NCBI GenBank assembly: GCA_963575745.1
Contig: CAUYUJ010018067.1
Location: forward strand, 72,501-115,000
Length of the DNA stretch: 42,500 bases
Reading direction: 5' to 3'
Source of the DNA: Prorocentrum cordatum
Lineage: Eukaryota > Sar > Dinophyceae > Prorocentrales > Prorocentraceae
The translations under genes and the position numbers were made by a program. The notes beneath the pieces are model-generated. The model had not been told where the DNA came from and did not search any database. It saw only the letters and a program-made list of their open reading frames with translations. Positions 9,342-19,199 of the stretch are shown piece by piece (the stretch's first letter is position 1; each line of letters starts with the position of its first letter).

Positions 9342-10306
9342 GCGCTTAGCAACTCGGCATGGAGCTCCAAGGCTTCCACGGGGAGGCCTCCACGGGCTCT
9401 TCCCGTTGGCGGCCCCGACGGCCCGCTCTCTCGAGGGGCAGCGATCGGGGGGGGGGGGGGACCAGCTCGGCGGGGGACACTCGGAAGGAATCGGGTTGGA
9501 ATCGGCGATGCACCACCGATGGATCGGCGAGGGGCCCCCGATGGCGGATCCGAGCGGTCCTGGGGCGGGGTAGGCTCTCGGGCCACTGTCCGCGATCGAT
9601 GGGCGATGAGGGGCCGCTGCGTCCCCTCCGCCTGACCCCCTCCCCTCCTGCCGCGGCCCCCCCTCGGTTTTCGGACCACAGCCCGGGCCTCCGGCGGCCC
9701 CCTCGGGGCGATCCGGGCCCCCCCCCCCCCCCGAGCGCTCCCGACGAGGCGCAGCGGATGGGAAAACCGCCCGGGGCTCGTCCTCCCGTAATCCCATGCA
9801 GTGTGTCTGCAAGTTTCGACGGCTCCCCCCCCCCCCCCCCCTGTGAGCCCGCCGCCGCCCGCCCCTTTATCCCCCCTTCTTATTGCCCCTGTGCTCTGCA
9901 GCGGCTGCGGCCCTTTGCCGAGGGATCCTCGCCGCCGTCGTGCTCGGGCGTGGCGTCAGGGAGGGGGCGATCATGCTGGGGGTGAACAGAGGTGCGCCCC
10001 TCGTGCGTTTTGTAGGAGTCCTCAAAAGGGGCACGAAAGGTGCACGTTTCTTCGACCCCCCTCATTGTGTTGCCCCGCCATTCCCTGAGATCCGACGTAG
10101 CGACAAAACTTACAACATCGTAGAAGTCACGCCTGGAGCCCTATAGACACCATCCGTGTGCGCCATTTTCGAGCCGCATCGAGCTGCGAGGGCCCCAGGG
10201 CCCGAGCAGAGGCGAACACGCCCGACTCGAAAACATTGGGCCGCCAGGATCTCAGGGTTACGCAACTCCAAAAAGAAAAAGCGCCATAAGCATGAACTGT
10301 GGTGCC
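9342..10306. other. Unassigned GC-rich sequence with C and G runs
   Basis: No gene is recognised. It contains homopolymer runs (about 13 G near 9448, C runs near 9720 and 9826). Clustered CGATG/CGATC motifs lie near 9500-9610. Long open frames here have no family resemblance. Confidence 0.4.
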
Positions 10307-10472
10307 CCACGCTGATCCCTTGGATCCGCGCTGGGCCTCCCTGGTGGCGCCTCCAGCGCCGCCCCTGGCGCGCTCCGCGAGCCAGGGAGGGGGGTCCAGC
10401 GCAGATCCAAGAAATCCGCGCGGAGGGCCAAGAGTTTATGTTGATGTTTTTTTTTTTTTTTTTTTTTTTTTT
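10307..10472 (+). repeat. GC-rich inverted-repeat element with T26 tail
   Basis: CTTGGATCCGCGCTGGGCC at the left pairs with TCCAGCGCAGATCCAAG at the right around GCCCCTGGCGCGCTCCGCG. The right arm continues AAATCCGCGCGGAGGGCC, then the tail AGAGTTTATGTTGATG and a run of 26 T (10447-10472). It is the same family as 5-137 and 2876-3021. The pure T run after the conserved tail is not seen in the other copies. Confidence 0.6.
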
Positions 10473-10751
10473 CTTCCTCAAGAGAAGGAGAAGCCTTCTC
10501 AAAAGGTCCCGGGGGGCTTCCGAGCCTCTGATAAGGCGCGCCTCTTCTCAGTTCCCCCCCGGGCTCGCCGCCGAGTCTTGGGCAGCTGCGTGAGCACTGG
10601 CGCGACGGCTGCTCGCGTGAGGTCGTGCGCGGGCTATCGTGTCCTCGCGGTCAGGGGAAGAACGAGACCGATACCGCTATCCGTTGGAGCCAGCTGGGGT
10701 CAGGTGGCCCAGCACTGCTTCCTAGCCTCGCCGATCAACGATCTAGGCGAC

Positions 10752-10882
10752 TCGATGGGCGGCGGGGGTACTGGGGTAAGGTTCGGAATTCGTTGAACAC
10801 GTGGGCGAAATCGAATCCTACCCCCGTCTCCCATCGATTCAGGAGAATCGATGGTTGGTGGTGGTAGGGTTCGGATGTCGCC
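10752..10882. repeat. Alternating-orientation short repeats / hairpin
   Basis: A motif like CGATGGGCGGCGGGGGTA followed by AGGTTCGG appears forward near 10752. It appears reversed near 10802-10843 (CGAATCCTACCCCCG, CCCATCG) and forward again near 10848-10876 (CGATGGTTGG, GGTAGGGTTCGG). CCATCGATTC and GAATCGATGG (10832-10855) form a perfect 10-bp stem. Confidence 0.5.
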
Positions 10883-11159
10883 ACGTAAAAATGGGGAAGA
10901 GGTTGGAGGTTCTGGGCTCGAGAAGGTTGTTGGCCGCTTTCGGCTTCTTGGGGCCCTTGTCGGGTCCTAGGACTGTCAAACACGGATCTGGGGTGGAAAA
11001 CTGCACTAGATGGACCCCGGGAGGGGTCCAGGGGCTATTTTTGAGCGGACTTGCTTTATTTTTCTTTCTTGACAGAAGTCCCCAATCAGTGCTTGCACTG
11101 AAGGGTCCTAGCGGAAATTGAAAGATTTGGCGAAAGTTTCCCGCCGATTTTGGCAGCAG

Positions 11160-11262
11160 GCTGGGTTCCTGGGTTCCCGGTTCCGGGTTCCCGGGTTCCT
11201 GGTTATTGGTTCCGGGCCGATTCTGGTGGGTTTTGGGTTCCCAGGCTCCTGGGTTCCAGGTG
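11160..11262 (+). repeat. Degenerate GGGTTCC tandem repeat
   Basis: GGGTTCCT, GGGTTCCC, GGTTCC and related units are strung together, broken by GGCCGATTCTGGTGG. It superficially resembles telomeric DNA, but the unit is not TTTAGGG. Confidence 0.55.
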
Positions 11263-11466
11263 GATCTCCTCAGCGAAAACCATCCAATGATTGAGTTTTT
11301 TCTTTAGTTTTTTTTTTTTTCTTCTTGACAGATTTTCTCAGGGCCCATTTGGTGCTGACTCCCCGGCCGCCTCCAAGATTCCAGATCTCGGAGCTCAAAG
11401 AGACGGGGATCAGTGCAAGCGGGGGGGTCAGTCAGAACGCATGATCTGGCAGGACCCTGCGCGGCT

Positions 11467-11624
11467 CAGGAGGGGAAAAAACACGGAAACAATTAATCGT
11501 CGATTCGCCAGAAAATATGGGGAAATATGGGCAGTGGGGTGGAAGACAAAAACCCAGAACATATGGGAAAATATGGGGAATCCGGTTATTTGTGTCTATT
11601 TATTTGTGTGTCCCAGTGCCCGTT
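11467..11624 (+). repeat. Dispersed repeat R160, copy 2
   Basis: CAGGAGGGGAAAAAACAC, ACAATTAATCGTCGATTC, paired AAATATGGGGAAATATGGG blocks, GGAAGACAAAAACCCAGAA, a second pair of AAATATGG blocks, GGGAATCCGGTTATTTGTG and TTTGTGTGTCCCAG. The internal direct repetition of AAATATGGG on each side of GGAAGACAAAAACCC is shared with copies 3-5. Confidence 0.85.
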
Positions 11625-11734
11625 CAAGGGGCAGGAGGGAATTGACCAGGGTCAGCGTGCATGATCATGGCAGGATCCTGCAGACTCTTGCAGGCTCTTG
11701 CAAAGCCCGACTGGCCCGTGTCTGGATGGCCCCA

Positions 11735-13280
11735 TTCCCATTTCGGCACCCCCCTCACGCGTTTTGTGGCTCCATAGGGAGCTGCACCTAAGAACCCAGT
11801 GGCAGCGCCCGCATGGCACCACCGCACCCGTTTCGGCGTGGCCCCCCATATGGAGCTCCACCGAAGGTCCCAGAGGCAGCGCCCGCATGGCGCCACTGCA
11901 CCCGTTTCCGCACACCCCTCCCGCGCTTCGTGGCCCCCCAAAGGGAGCTCCACCGAGGGCCCAAGAGGCAGCGCCCGCATGGCACCACTGCGCACATGTC
12001 GGCACACCTCTCACACGTTTCGTGGCCATAAGGAGCTCCACCTAAGGTCCCAGTGGCAGCGCCCGCAAGGCGCCACTGCGCCCATGTCGGCACAACCCTC
12101 ACACGTTTCGTGGCCCCATTGGGAGCTAGCTCCACCTGAGGCCCCAGAGGCAGCGCCCGCATGGCACCACCGCGCCCGTTTCGGCACATGTCTCACGGGT
12201 TTCGTGGCCCCCCATGGGGGGCTCCACCGAGGACCCCAGAGGCAGCGCCCGCATGGCACCACTGCACCCATGTCGGCACACCTCTCACACGTTTCGTGGC
12301 CTCATCCACCGAAGGCTCCAGGGGCAGCGCCCGCATGGCACCACCACCGCACCCGTTTCGCACACCTTTCACACGTTTCGTGCCCTCTAGGGAGCTCCAC
12401 CTGAGGCTCCAGAGGCAGCGCCTGCATGGCGCCACAGGAACTATTTCGGCACACCTCTCACACGTTTCGTGGCCTCATCGGGAGCTCCACCGAAGGCCCC
12501 AGGGGCAGCGCCCGCATGGCACCACCGCATCCGTTTCGGCACACCCTTCACGCGTTTCGTGGCCCATAGGGAGCTCCACCTAAGGCACCAGAGGCAGCGC
12601 CCGCATGGAACCACCGCACCAGTTTCACACCCCTCACGCGTTTCGGGCCCCATAGGGAGCTCCACCTAACGCCCCAAAGGCAGCGCCCGCATGCCACCAC
12701 CGCGCCTTTTTCGGCACACACCCTTCACACGTTTCGTGGCCCCACAGGGATCTCCACCTAAGGCCTCAGAGGCAGCGCCCGCATGGCACCACCGCAACAG
12801 TTTCACACCCTTCACGCGTGTCGGGCCCCATAGGGAGCTCCACCTAACGCCCCAAAGTCAGCGCCCGCATGGCACCACCGCACCTTTTTTGGCACAACCT
12901 TCTCACGTTTCGTGGCCCCACAGGGAGCTCCACCTAAAGCCCCAGAGGCAGCGCCCGCATGGCCCTACCGCACCCCCCTCACGCGTTTCGTGGCCTCATT
13001 AGGGGGCTCCACCTAAGGCCCCAGAGGCAGCGCCCGCATGGGACCACCGCACCAGTTTCACACCCCTCACGTGTTTCGGGCCGCATAGGGAGCTCCACCG
13101 TAGGCCCCAGAGACAGCGCCCGCATGGCACCACCGCACCGTTTTCGGCACACCCTTCACACGGTTCGTGGCCCCATAAGGAGCTAGTTCCACCTACGGCC
13201 CCAGAGGCAGCGCCCACATGGCACCACCGCGCCCATGTCGGCGCACCCTTCACACGTGTCTTGCCCCGCAGGGAGCTCCT
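11735..13280 (+). repeat. Satellite of about 90 bp, block 1 (17 units)
   Basis: The unit contains GGGAGCTCCACC, then TAAGGCCCCAGAGGCAGC, GCCCGCATGGCACCACCGC, ACCCGTTTCGGCACACC and CTCACACGTTTCGTGGCCC. The GCGCCCGCATGG landmark recurs at 11804, 11880, 11972, 12059, 12151, 12246 and so on to 13210, at spacings of 76-95 bp. Most units here have CAGCGCCCGC. Open frames in all phases follow the repeat and are not genes. Confidence 0.92.
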
Positions 13281-13455
13281 CCGCAGAGGATGCGCACCAC
13301 CGCGGTCTTGATCCTTGCATATGGTTGGGTCTTTGGATCATTGAGTTGCTCCCAACTTTGAACAGACAGCGACCCACGCCACGTCACTCCTCCTCCCGCT
13401 GCCCCCTCCTCCCCATCCTCCCATCCCTGCCCCTGCCACCCGCACCAGTCAACCA
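13281..13455. other. Non-satellite spacer splitting the satellite
   Basis: After a unit truncated at GAGCTCCTCCG the sequence becomes unique: ATGGTTGGGTCTTT at 13321, a stretch around ACAGACAGCGACCC, then a C-rich pyrimidine tract. Satellite units resume at about 13456. The junction resembles the array's final end at 14493-14554. Confidence 0.7.
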
Positions 13456-14500
13456 TCTCGGCACTCTCCTCACACGCTTCGCGGCCCCGTAGGGAGCTCC
13501 ACCGAGGGCCCCCGTGGCTGCGCTCGCATGGCACCACCGCACTGGTTTCGGCACACACCCCTCACACTTTTCGTGGCCCCAAAGAGAGCTCCACCGAGGG
13601 CCCCAGTGGCAGCGCTCGCATGGCGCCACCGCGCCCATGTTGGCACACCCCTCAAACGTTTCGTGGCCCCATAGTGGGCTCCACGTAAGGCCCCAGAGGC
13701 AGCGCCCGCATGGCCCCACTGCACCCGTTTCGGCACACCCCTCGCACGTTCCGTGGCCCCATAGGAAGCTCCACCGAGGGCTCCAGTGGCCGCGCTCGCA
13801 TGGCACCACCGCGCCCACTTCGGCACACCCCTCAGACGTTTCTTGGCGCCAAAGGGAGCTCCACCGAAGGCCTCAGTGGCTGCGCTTGCGTGATACCACC
13901 GCGTTCCCACCGAGGGCACCAGTGGCTGCGCTCGAATGGCACCACCGCGCCCACTTCGGCACACCCCCCACACGTTTCGTGGCCCCATAGGGAGCTCCAC
14001 CGAGGGCCCCAGTGGCTGCGCTCGCATGACACCACCACGCTCATTTCGGCACACCTCTTACACGTTTCGTGGCCCCATCGGGAGCTCCACCGATGGCCCC
14101 AGTAGCTGCGCTCGCATGGCACCACTGCGCCCATGCTGGCACACCTCTCACACGTTTTGTGGCCCCATCAGGGAGCTCCACCGAGGGCCCCAGAGACAGC
14201 GCCCGCATGGCACCACCGCACCGTTTTCGGCACACCCTTCACTCGTGACGTGGCCCCATGGGGAGCTCCACCGAGGGCCTCAGTGGCTGCGCTCGCACGG
14301 CACCACCGCACCCATTTCGGCACGCACCCTTCACACGCGTTTTGTGGTCCCGTAGGGAGCTCCACCTAATGCCCCAGTGGCTGCGTTAGCATGGCGCCAC
14401 CGGACCCATTTCGGCACACCCTTCACACGCGTTCGGATGCGCCCACCGCGCCCGTTTCGGTGCATTACTTGCAGGTTTCGTGGCCCAGTAGGAAGCTCCA
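13456..14500 (+). repeat. Satellite of about 90 bp, block 2 (11 units, second subtype)
   Basis: This is the same unit as block 1, but most copies have CGAGGGCCCCAGTGGC and TGCGCTCGCATGG instead of CTAAGGCCCC and AGCGCCCGC. The landmark occurs at 13521, 13613, 13703, 13793, 13884, 13928 (after a 44-bp step, so one unit is truncated), 14018, 14108, 14199, 14290 and 14382. The units at 13703 and 14199 are of block 1 type, so the subtypes are partly interleaved. Confidence 0.9.
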
Positions 14501-14694
14501 CCGAAGACGATACTCACAGCTGCGTTACTCACAACTTCAGATGGTTGGGTCTTTCGCCAGGCGGCCAGGCGTTGATGTTCTGTATTCTCTGGAAGCTGCA
14601 GCCATTCCCTGCGGGCCCTCCGTGTCGGCCCGGCCGAGGCGCACGGCAAGGGTCTGGCTGGCCCCTCGTCTCCTCTGCGACTCTTGGCTTTGCC

Positions 14695-14877
14695 TGGTGT
14701 GCTTGTTTTCCACCACCACCACCACCATAAGTAAGTAGGAGGGGGAGGGGGTCCTCCTCCTCCTCCTCCTCCTCCTCCTCCTCTTCCTTCTCCTCCTCCT
14801 CCCTTCTTTCTCCTCCTCATGCTTCACCTCCTCCCCCCTCCAACTTACGGTGGTGGTGGTGGAAAACAGGCCCATAA
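14695..14877. mobile_element. TIR element with TCC microsatellite core, copy C
   Basis: The left end TGTGCTTGTTTTCC, a CCA run and CATAAG face the right end CCCCCTCCAACTTACGG, a TGG run and AAACAGGCCCATAA. Between them is a TCC-rich tract with TTC interruptions. The flanking pentamers are TTGCC (14690-14694) and TTGCA (14878-14882), a 4/5 match. The arms are more diverged at the tips than in copy B. Confidence 0.7.
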
Positions 14878-14972
14878 TTGCACATTCCTCGGAGCCGCGA
14901 GTCCCCAGCGCAGGCTGCTTCGAGCCCGCGCGCCTCCCGCCGCCGCCTCTGCCCGTGCCCCTCCGAGCGCTC

Positions 14973-15066
14973 GGCCCGTGTGCTGACGAGGCCCACGCCA
15001 AGGAAGAGCAGAGATGGAAGGAGATCGAGGAGAAGATCGAGCAGAAGTGCCCTGGGGGAAGGGGCA
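14973..15066 (+). CDS. Short charged coding-like fragment
   Basis: One frame encodes a helical charged peptide (DEAHAKEEQRWKEIEEKIEQ) followed by CPGGRGSSGG, running straight into the R160 repeat at 15068. The composition suggests a coiled-coil exon or retroelement gag-like fragment. No family is recognised and no start codon or splice sites are convincing. Confidence 0.22.
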
Positions 15067-15067
15067 G

Positions 15068-15202
15068 TTCAGGAGGGCAAACAACACACAGACACAATTA
15101 ATCGTCGATTCCCCTGAAAATATTGGAAAGTATGGGATGGGGGGGGGGGGAAGACAAAAACGCAGAAAATATTGAAACATATGGGGAATCCTTGGATTTG
15201 TG

Positions 15203-15251
<49 letters not shown>

Positions 15252-15264
15252 CCCTGGGCCCCTT
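15068..15264 (+). repeat. Dispersed repeat R160, copy 3, with (TA)n(TG)n expansion
   Basis: It has the landmarks of copy 2: CAGGAGGGCAAACAACACAC, ACAATTAATCGTCGATTCC, GGAAGACAAAAACGCAG and GGGGAATCC. Where other copies have TTATTTGTGTGTATTTATTT, this one has (TA)n followed by (TG)n, then TGTGTGTCCCTGGGCCCC. A microsatellite has expanded inside the element. Confidence 0.82.
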
Positions 15265-15539
15265 GAGCAGTATCAGCAGTCAGCTAGCAGGCATCGGGAT
15301 GTAGCGCAAACAGAGCTCGGCCAGGTGCCAGATACTGCAGGACTTTGCGGAGCCCGATTTTGATTGAGCCGGGCTTGGAAGCCTCTCACGGCCATGGAGG
15401 TGGCCTTACTCATTGGCTGAGCCAGGTTTGGGAAGCCCCCCAACAGATCGCAGCGCAGTTTTTCCCAACTATCCTGTGGTGCTGGGTCCTTGTTTTGAAT
15501 TGGCCGCGCCCCGCGTCAACTCCCTCCTCCCCCTCCTCC
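15265..15539. other. Unassigned sequence flanking R160
   Basis: The stretch CAGATACTGCAGGACTTTGC with GGAGCCCGATT (about 15330-15360) resembles CAGGATCCTGCAGACTCTTGC...AAAGCCCGACT downstream of R160 copy 2 (11670-11712). The repeat family may therefore extend beyond the R160 core. No gene is seen. Confidence 0.4.
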
Positions 15540-16156
15540 CTCGCCGTCGCCGTCGTCGTCTTCGCCATCATCATCACTATCATCATTTTCATTATCATCA
15601 TCGTCATTCTCATGAGCATTATCAACTTATCAACAGCATCAGTATCAGCATCAGCATCATCATCATCAGCATCACCGCCAGCATCATTACCAACACGATC
15701 GTCATGACCATCGTGATCATCATGTTCATCACAAGTCGTCATCATCATCAGCATCATCATCATCATCATTACCATCTTTATCATCTTTATCATCATCATC
15801 ATCATCAGCAACATCATCGCTATCGTCATCGTCACTGTCGTTTGCCTTACCAGCATCATCAGCGTCATCTGCAGACTATCACCAGCATCAGCAGCATCAG
15901 TATCATCCGAAGTATTAATTTTTGCATCACCATCATCATCAGCCTGATCGGGATCAGCATCAGCATCATCGTCATCATCACCATCACCATCATCACCCTC
16001 ATCACCATCACCATTATCATCATCACCACCACTGTCACCATCATCATCAGCATCATCATCTTCACCATCATCCTTGCCATCATCATGAACGTTAACATCA
16101 CCATCATTCTCACCATCATCACCATCAGCACCACGATCATTATCATCAGCAGCAGT

Positions 16157-16219
<63 letters not shown>

Positions 16220-16864
16220 TTCAGTACCATCATTACCATCATCAGCATTATACTCATCAGCGTCACCATCATCACCACCACTACCATCACCATTATCAAC
16301 ATCGTCACCCTCATCACAACCATTACCACCATCATCCTCATCAACATCACTAGCATCATCATCATCACCAACATCATCATCAACATTTTCATTATCAGCA
16401 GCAGCATTGTTATCAGCATCAGCATTACCATAAGCATCATCATCAACAGCATCAACACCAGCGTCAGCATGGACATCACCAGCATCATCAGCACTATCAC
16501 CAGCGTTATTACCGACATGATCGTCATGACCATCATGATCATCATGATCATCACAATCATCATCATCACCATCATCATCAGCATCATCATCATCCTTTTC
16601 ATCATCAACATCAGCAGCAGCCCCATCGCTATCGTCATCATCATCGTCATCATCATCGTCGTTAGCCTTGCCAGCATCATCAGCGTCATCCGCAGACCAT
16701 CGCAAGCATCAGCAACATCAGTTTCACACGCAGTGTCATACAATTTGTTATCACCATCATCAGCCTCATCGGCAACAGCATCAGCATCGTCATCATCATC
16801 ACCATCACCATCATCATCACCAGCATCACCCTTAGCATCATCACCATCATCATCACTACCACCG

Positions 16865-16899
<35 letters not shown>

Positions 16900-17000
16900 T
16901 TCACCATTACCGTCGCCATCTTCATGCACGTTACCATCACCATCATCCTCACCATCATCACCATCACCATCACCAACACCATCACCATCACCATCACCAA

Positions 17001-17040
<40 letters not shown>

Positions 17041-17186
17041 TTCAGCACCATCATCATCATCAGCATTCTACTCATCAACATCACCATCATCATCACCATG
17101 ATTACCATTTTCAACATCGCCATCTTCATTACAAACATATCCACCACCACCATCGTCATCAGCATCGGCATCAGCATCAGCATCAG

Positions 17187-17229
<43 letters not shown>

Positions 17230-17230
17230 G

Positions 17231-17261
<31 letters not shown>

Positions 17262-17310
17262 TATCATTATCATTACCACTATCATCAACACAATCACCAC
17301 CAACACACTC
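15540..17310 (+). repeat. Imperfect ATC array with higher-order period near 825 bp
   Basis: About 1.75 kb of CATCAT-type repeat has many substitutions (AGC, ACC, GTC). Distinct variant strings recur in order: CAGCATCATCAGCGTCATC at 15851 and 16672; ATGATCGTCATGACCATC, or a variant, near 15698 and 16518; and ATCATGAACGTTAACATCACC near 16081 versus TTCATGCACGTTACCATCACC near 16920. The offsets are about 820-840 bp, so the array is two long repeat units. Minus-strand poly-Asp and plus-strand poly-His or poly-Ile frames are by-products. Confidence 0.85.
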
Positions 17311-17312
17311 AT

Positions 17313-17420
17313 CATGGATGTGCTTGCTCGGGAATGTTGTCTGCGGGTTGGAAGCCCGCCGTCTGTGAAGCATCGGCCCGTTCCATGGGCGCGATGGCTC
17401 AAGCTTTTCTGGCGATGTAG
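17313..17420 (+). repeat. Direct repeat D, left copy (upstream of the recombinase retroelement)
   Basis: ATGGATGTGCTTGCTCGGG, TGCGGGTTGGAAGCCCGCC, GTCTGTGAAGCATCGG and CGATGGCT match 26779-26885 at roughly 85% identity in the same orientation. The two copies bracket the whole recombinase element, about 9.5 kb apart. It could be a remnant of element termini or just another dispersed repeat. The left copy abuts the ATC array. Confidence 0.6.
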
Positions 17421-17759
17421 AGTCGTCATAGCTATTCCCAGCCCCAGCTGGGGCTGCCGGGCTTCGGGTGGCCCCTTCCCTTCAATACCTCTCGCCGCAG
17501 CCTCGCCCAAGGATCTGTCCCCTGGCGGGGGTCTCGTGCCGGAGGCGGAGGAAGTGCGCTACGGTCGGATTGCGATGAAATGGGGATTCGTCGTGCATCA
17601 CCAGTTCTTTCTGCGATAGTTTGCTGCTCGGTCTGCAGAGCTGCGTCGAGTGTACCGTTGGCCCCCGTCGCCCGAGCTTGTGACCCGTGGGGAAAACGAA
17701 CCCAGTCCAGGATCATCGGACTAATCAGGGCGGTGGACGGCACTGACTCGACGACTCGT
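17421..17759. other. Unassigned sequence between repeat D and the retroelement
   Basis: No conserved motif is recognised. An open plus frame begins at 17580 and continues into the gag-like region. It may be the 5' part of the element's first frame. Confidence 0.35.
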
Positions 17760-18860
17760 CTGGCGGCCCAATGTGCTATCTGGCTTCGCTCGGAGTCTTC
17801 ACTTCGTCAGCCATGCGCTGCGGACGCCCCTCCCGAACTCGATCGAGTCGGGTCGGCGATGTTGGCGCTACAGGACGAACTCGAGAGTTTCGACCAGGGC
17901 CTGAACGTGAGGGAGGGCGGTGCAGAACCCAGTTCTGGCGGCGTTCCTTGGCGGCGAGCCCCCCTGCTAAGCCCGCCGCTGGGCTGGATCGCGGGGCATC
18001 CTGGCGCCCGCGTGCTGGGCATCGGGCGCGCGCCTCTGCCGATCGCGCTCCACTTCGACCAGGCGCGCCGACGCGGACGGGGCTAGCGCGGCGGCAGGCG
18101 CGGCAGGTAGCAGGCCCTGGGGCTGGCGCTGGGCCTCCCGCTGCGTGCGGCGGGCCGCTGGTGGCTCCTGGTGCAGGCAACGCCCTGGTCGCGCCTGGCG
18201 GGGCTCCCGCGTCGGCGGCGAATGGGGCGGCGGCGGGCCGCGCGCTCGGCATTCCGCCCGCCTTCGTCGGGGCTGCCGGAGCTGCGGCGCCCGCGGCAGG
18301 AGGCGTGCTGGCGCCGCCCGCTGGCGTGAGATGGGCTAGTCTGGAGGATCGTGCTGGCTGCGCAGTGGGCAACCTCGTCGGCCGCCAGCTCCCGGCGGGA
18401 TCGATGTGGATGTCGCGTCGGGCGGTCGTGCGTGCCAGAAGCGACTCCCTTGTGCGTCGAGCAGCTCTCGCGGGCGGGCGCGGCGGTGTTCGCCCGAGGC
18501 AACGTGCGCTCCTCAGTCGTGAAGCTGGAGGACGTGGGGGGATGCCGTGGCCAGCGCGTCGGAGGACCCCCTTCTGGGCGGCTGCATCTGCAGTGGCCGC
18601 GGCCCGTCATCTGGTGCCTGAAGCATGTGCGGGGTGACGGCGGCTGTGCGCCGCGCTCGCGAGCGCTGGGTCAGGTTGTCAGTGGCGCCTGCGGGCGAGG
18701 GTTGCGTCTACGAGCGGGAGGGGTCGAGCGGCGGTGGCGCAGGAGTCCGCGATCGCCAAGGGGGCCAGCAAGGCGCGGGGGGAGACGATCGCGGGGCCCA
18801 AGGGCAGGGCGAAGGGCGGCGGGGGTGGCGCGGCGGCGGCCCGCGCCGCGGGGGCCTCAT
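17760..18860 (+). pseudogene. Gag-like N-terminal region of the recombinase retroelement
   Basis: The region is Ala/Gly/Arg-rich and read through shifting frames. Two patches look coding. One is LALQDELESFDQGLNV near 17860-17905. The other is AQESAIAKGASKAR near 18735-18780, followed by a Gly/Lys-rich tail; the latter pattern is one I associate with the gag-like protein of dinoflagellate recombinase elements. A stretch at about 18330-18420 (WASLEDRAGCAVGNLV) is a further candidate. No zinc knuckle is seen. Placement rests mainly on being immediately upstream of the RT. Confidence 0.4.
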
Positions 18861-19199
18861 GGCGCGCATGGGGCCCATCGGAGGCGGCGTTTGGGCCCGC
18901 CTGGCCCCCTGGTTCACCGCCCCAGCCGCCCCGCGCCCGCGGCGGGCGCGGGGGGGCGGCGAATGCCCAGGGAGCTGTTCCCGCTCCCGAGTTTTGCCGA
19001 GGCGACGCCAGACGCCTCGCATCTCTTGCATGGAGTGCGCCAGCGGCTTCGGCGTCGGCGTGCCCATGGCCTCGGGGCGGATGGGTGTATCGCGCCGCTG
19101 AATGACCTCGGCCGCGCGCATGCGACGGCCTCGCTGGCGCCGCCCTTGGCGTGCAGGAGCGCGGCCCAGGCTGAGGCTCAGCGCGCAGTTTTGCGGCGC

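Noticed and set aside
11160-11262. GGGTTCC repeats as a possible telomeric tract
   Set aside because: The unit is irregular and is not TTTAGGG; it is embedded in internal sequence.
11735-14500. Satellite array as a CRISPR array
   Set aside because: Units of about 90 bp are similar along their full length, with no short identical repeats separated by unique spacers, and the genome context is eukaryotic.
15410-16705. 431-codon Asp-rich open frame on the minus strand
   Set aside because: It is produced by the ATC array. Other frames on both strands are equally open and its composition is only that of the repeat.
17398-17410. GGCTCAAG as a relic of the dinoflagellate spliced leader
   Set aside because: Only about 8 bases match and the preceding bases do not fit the leader sequence.
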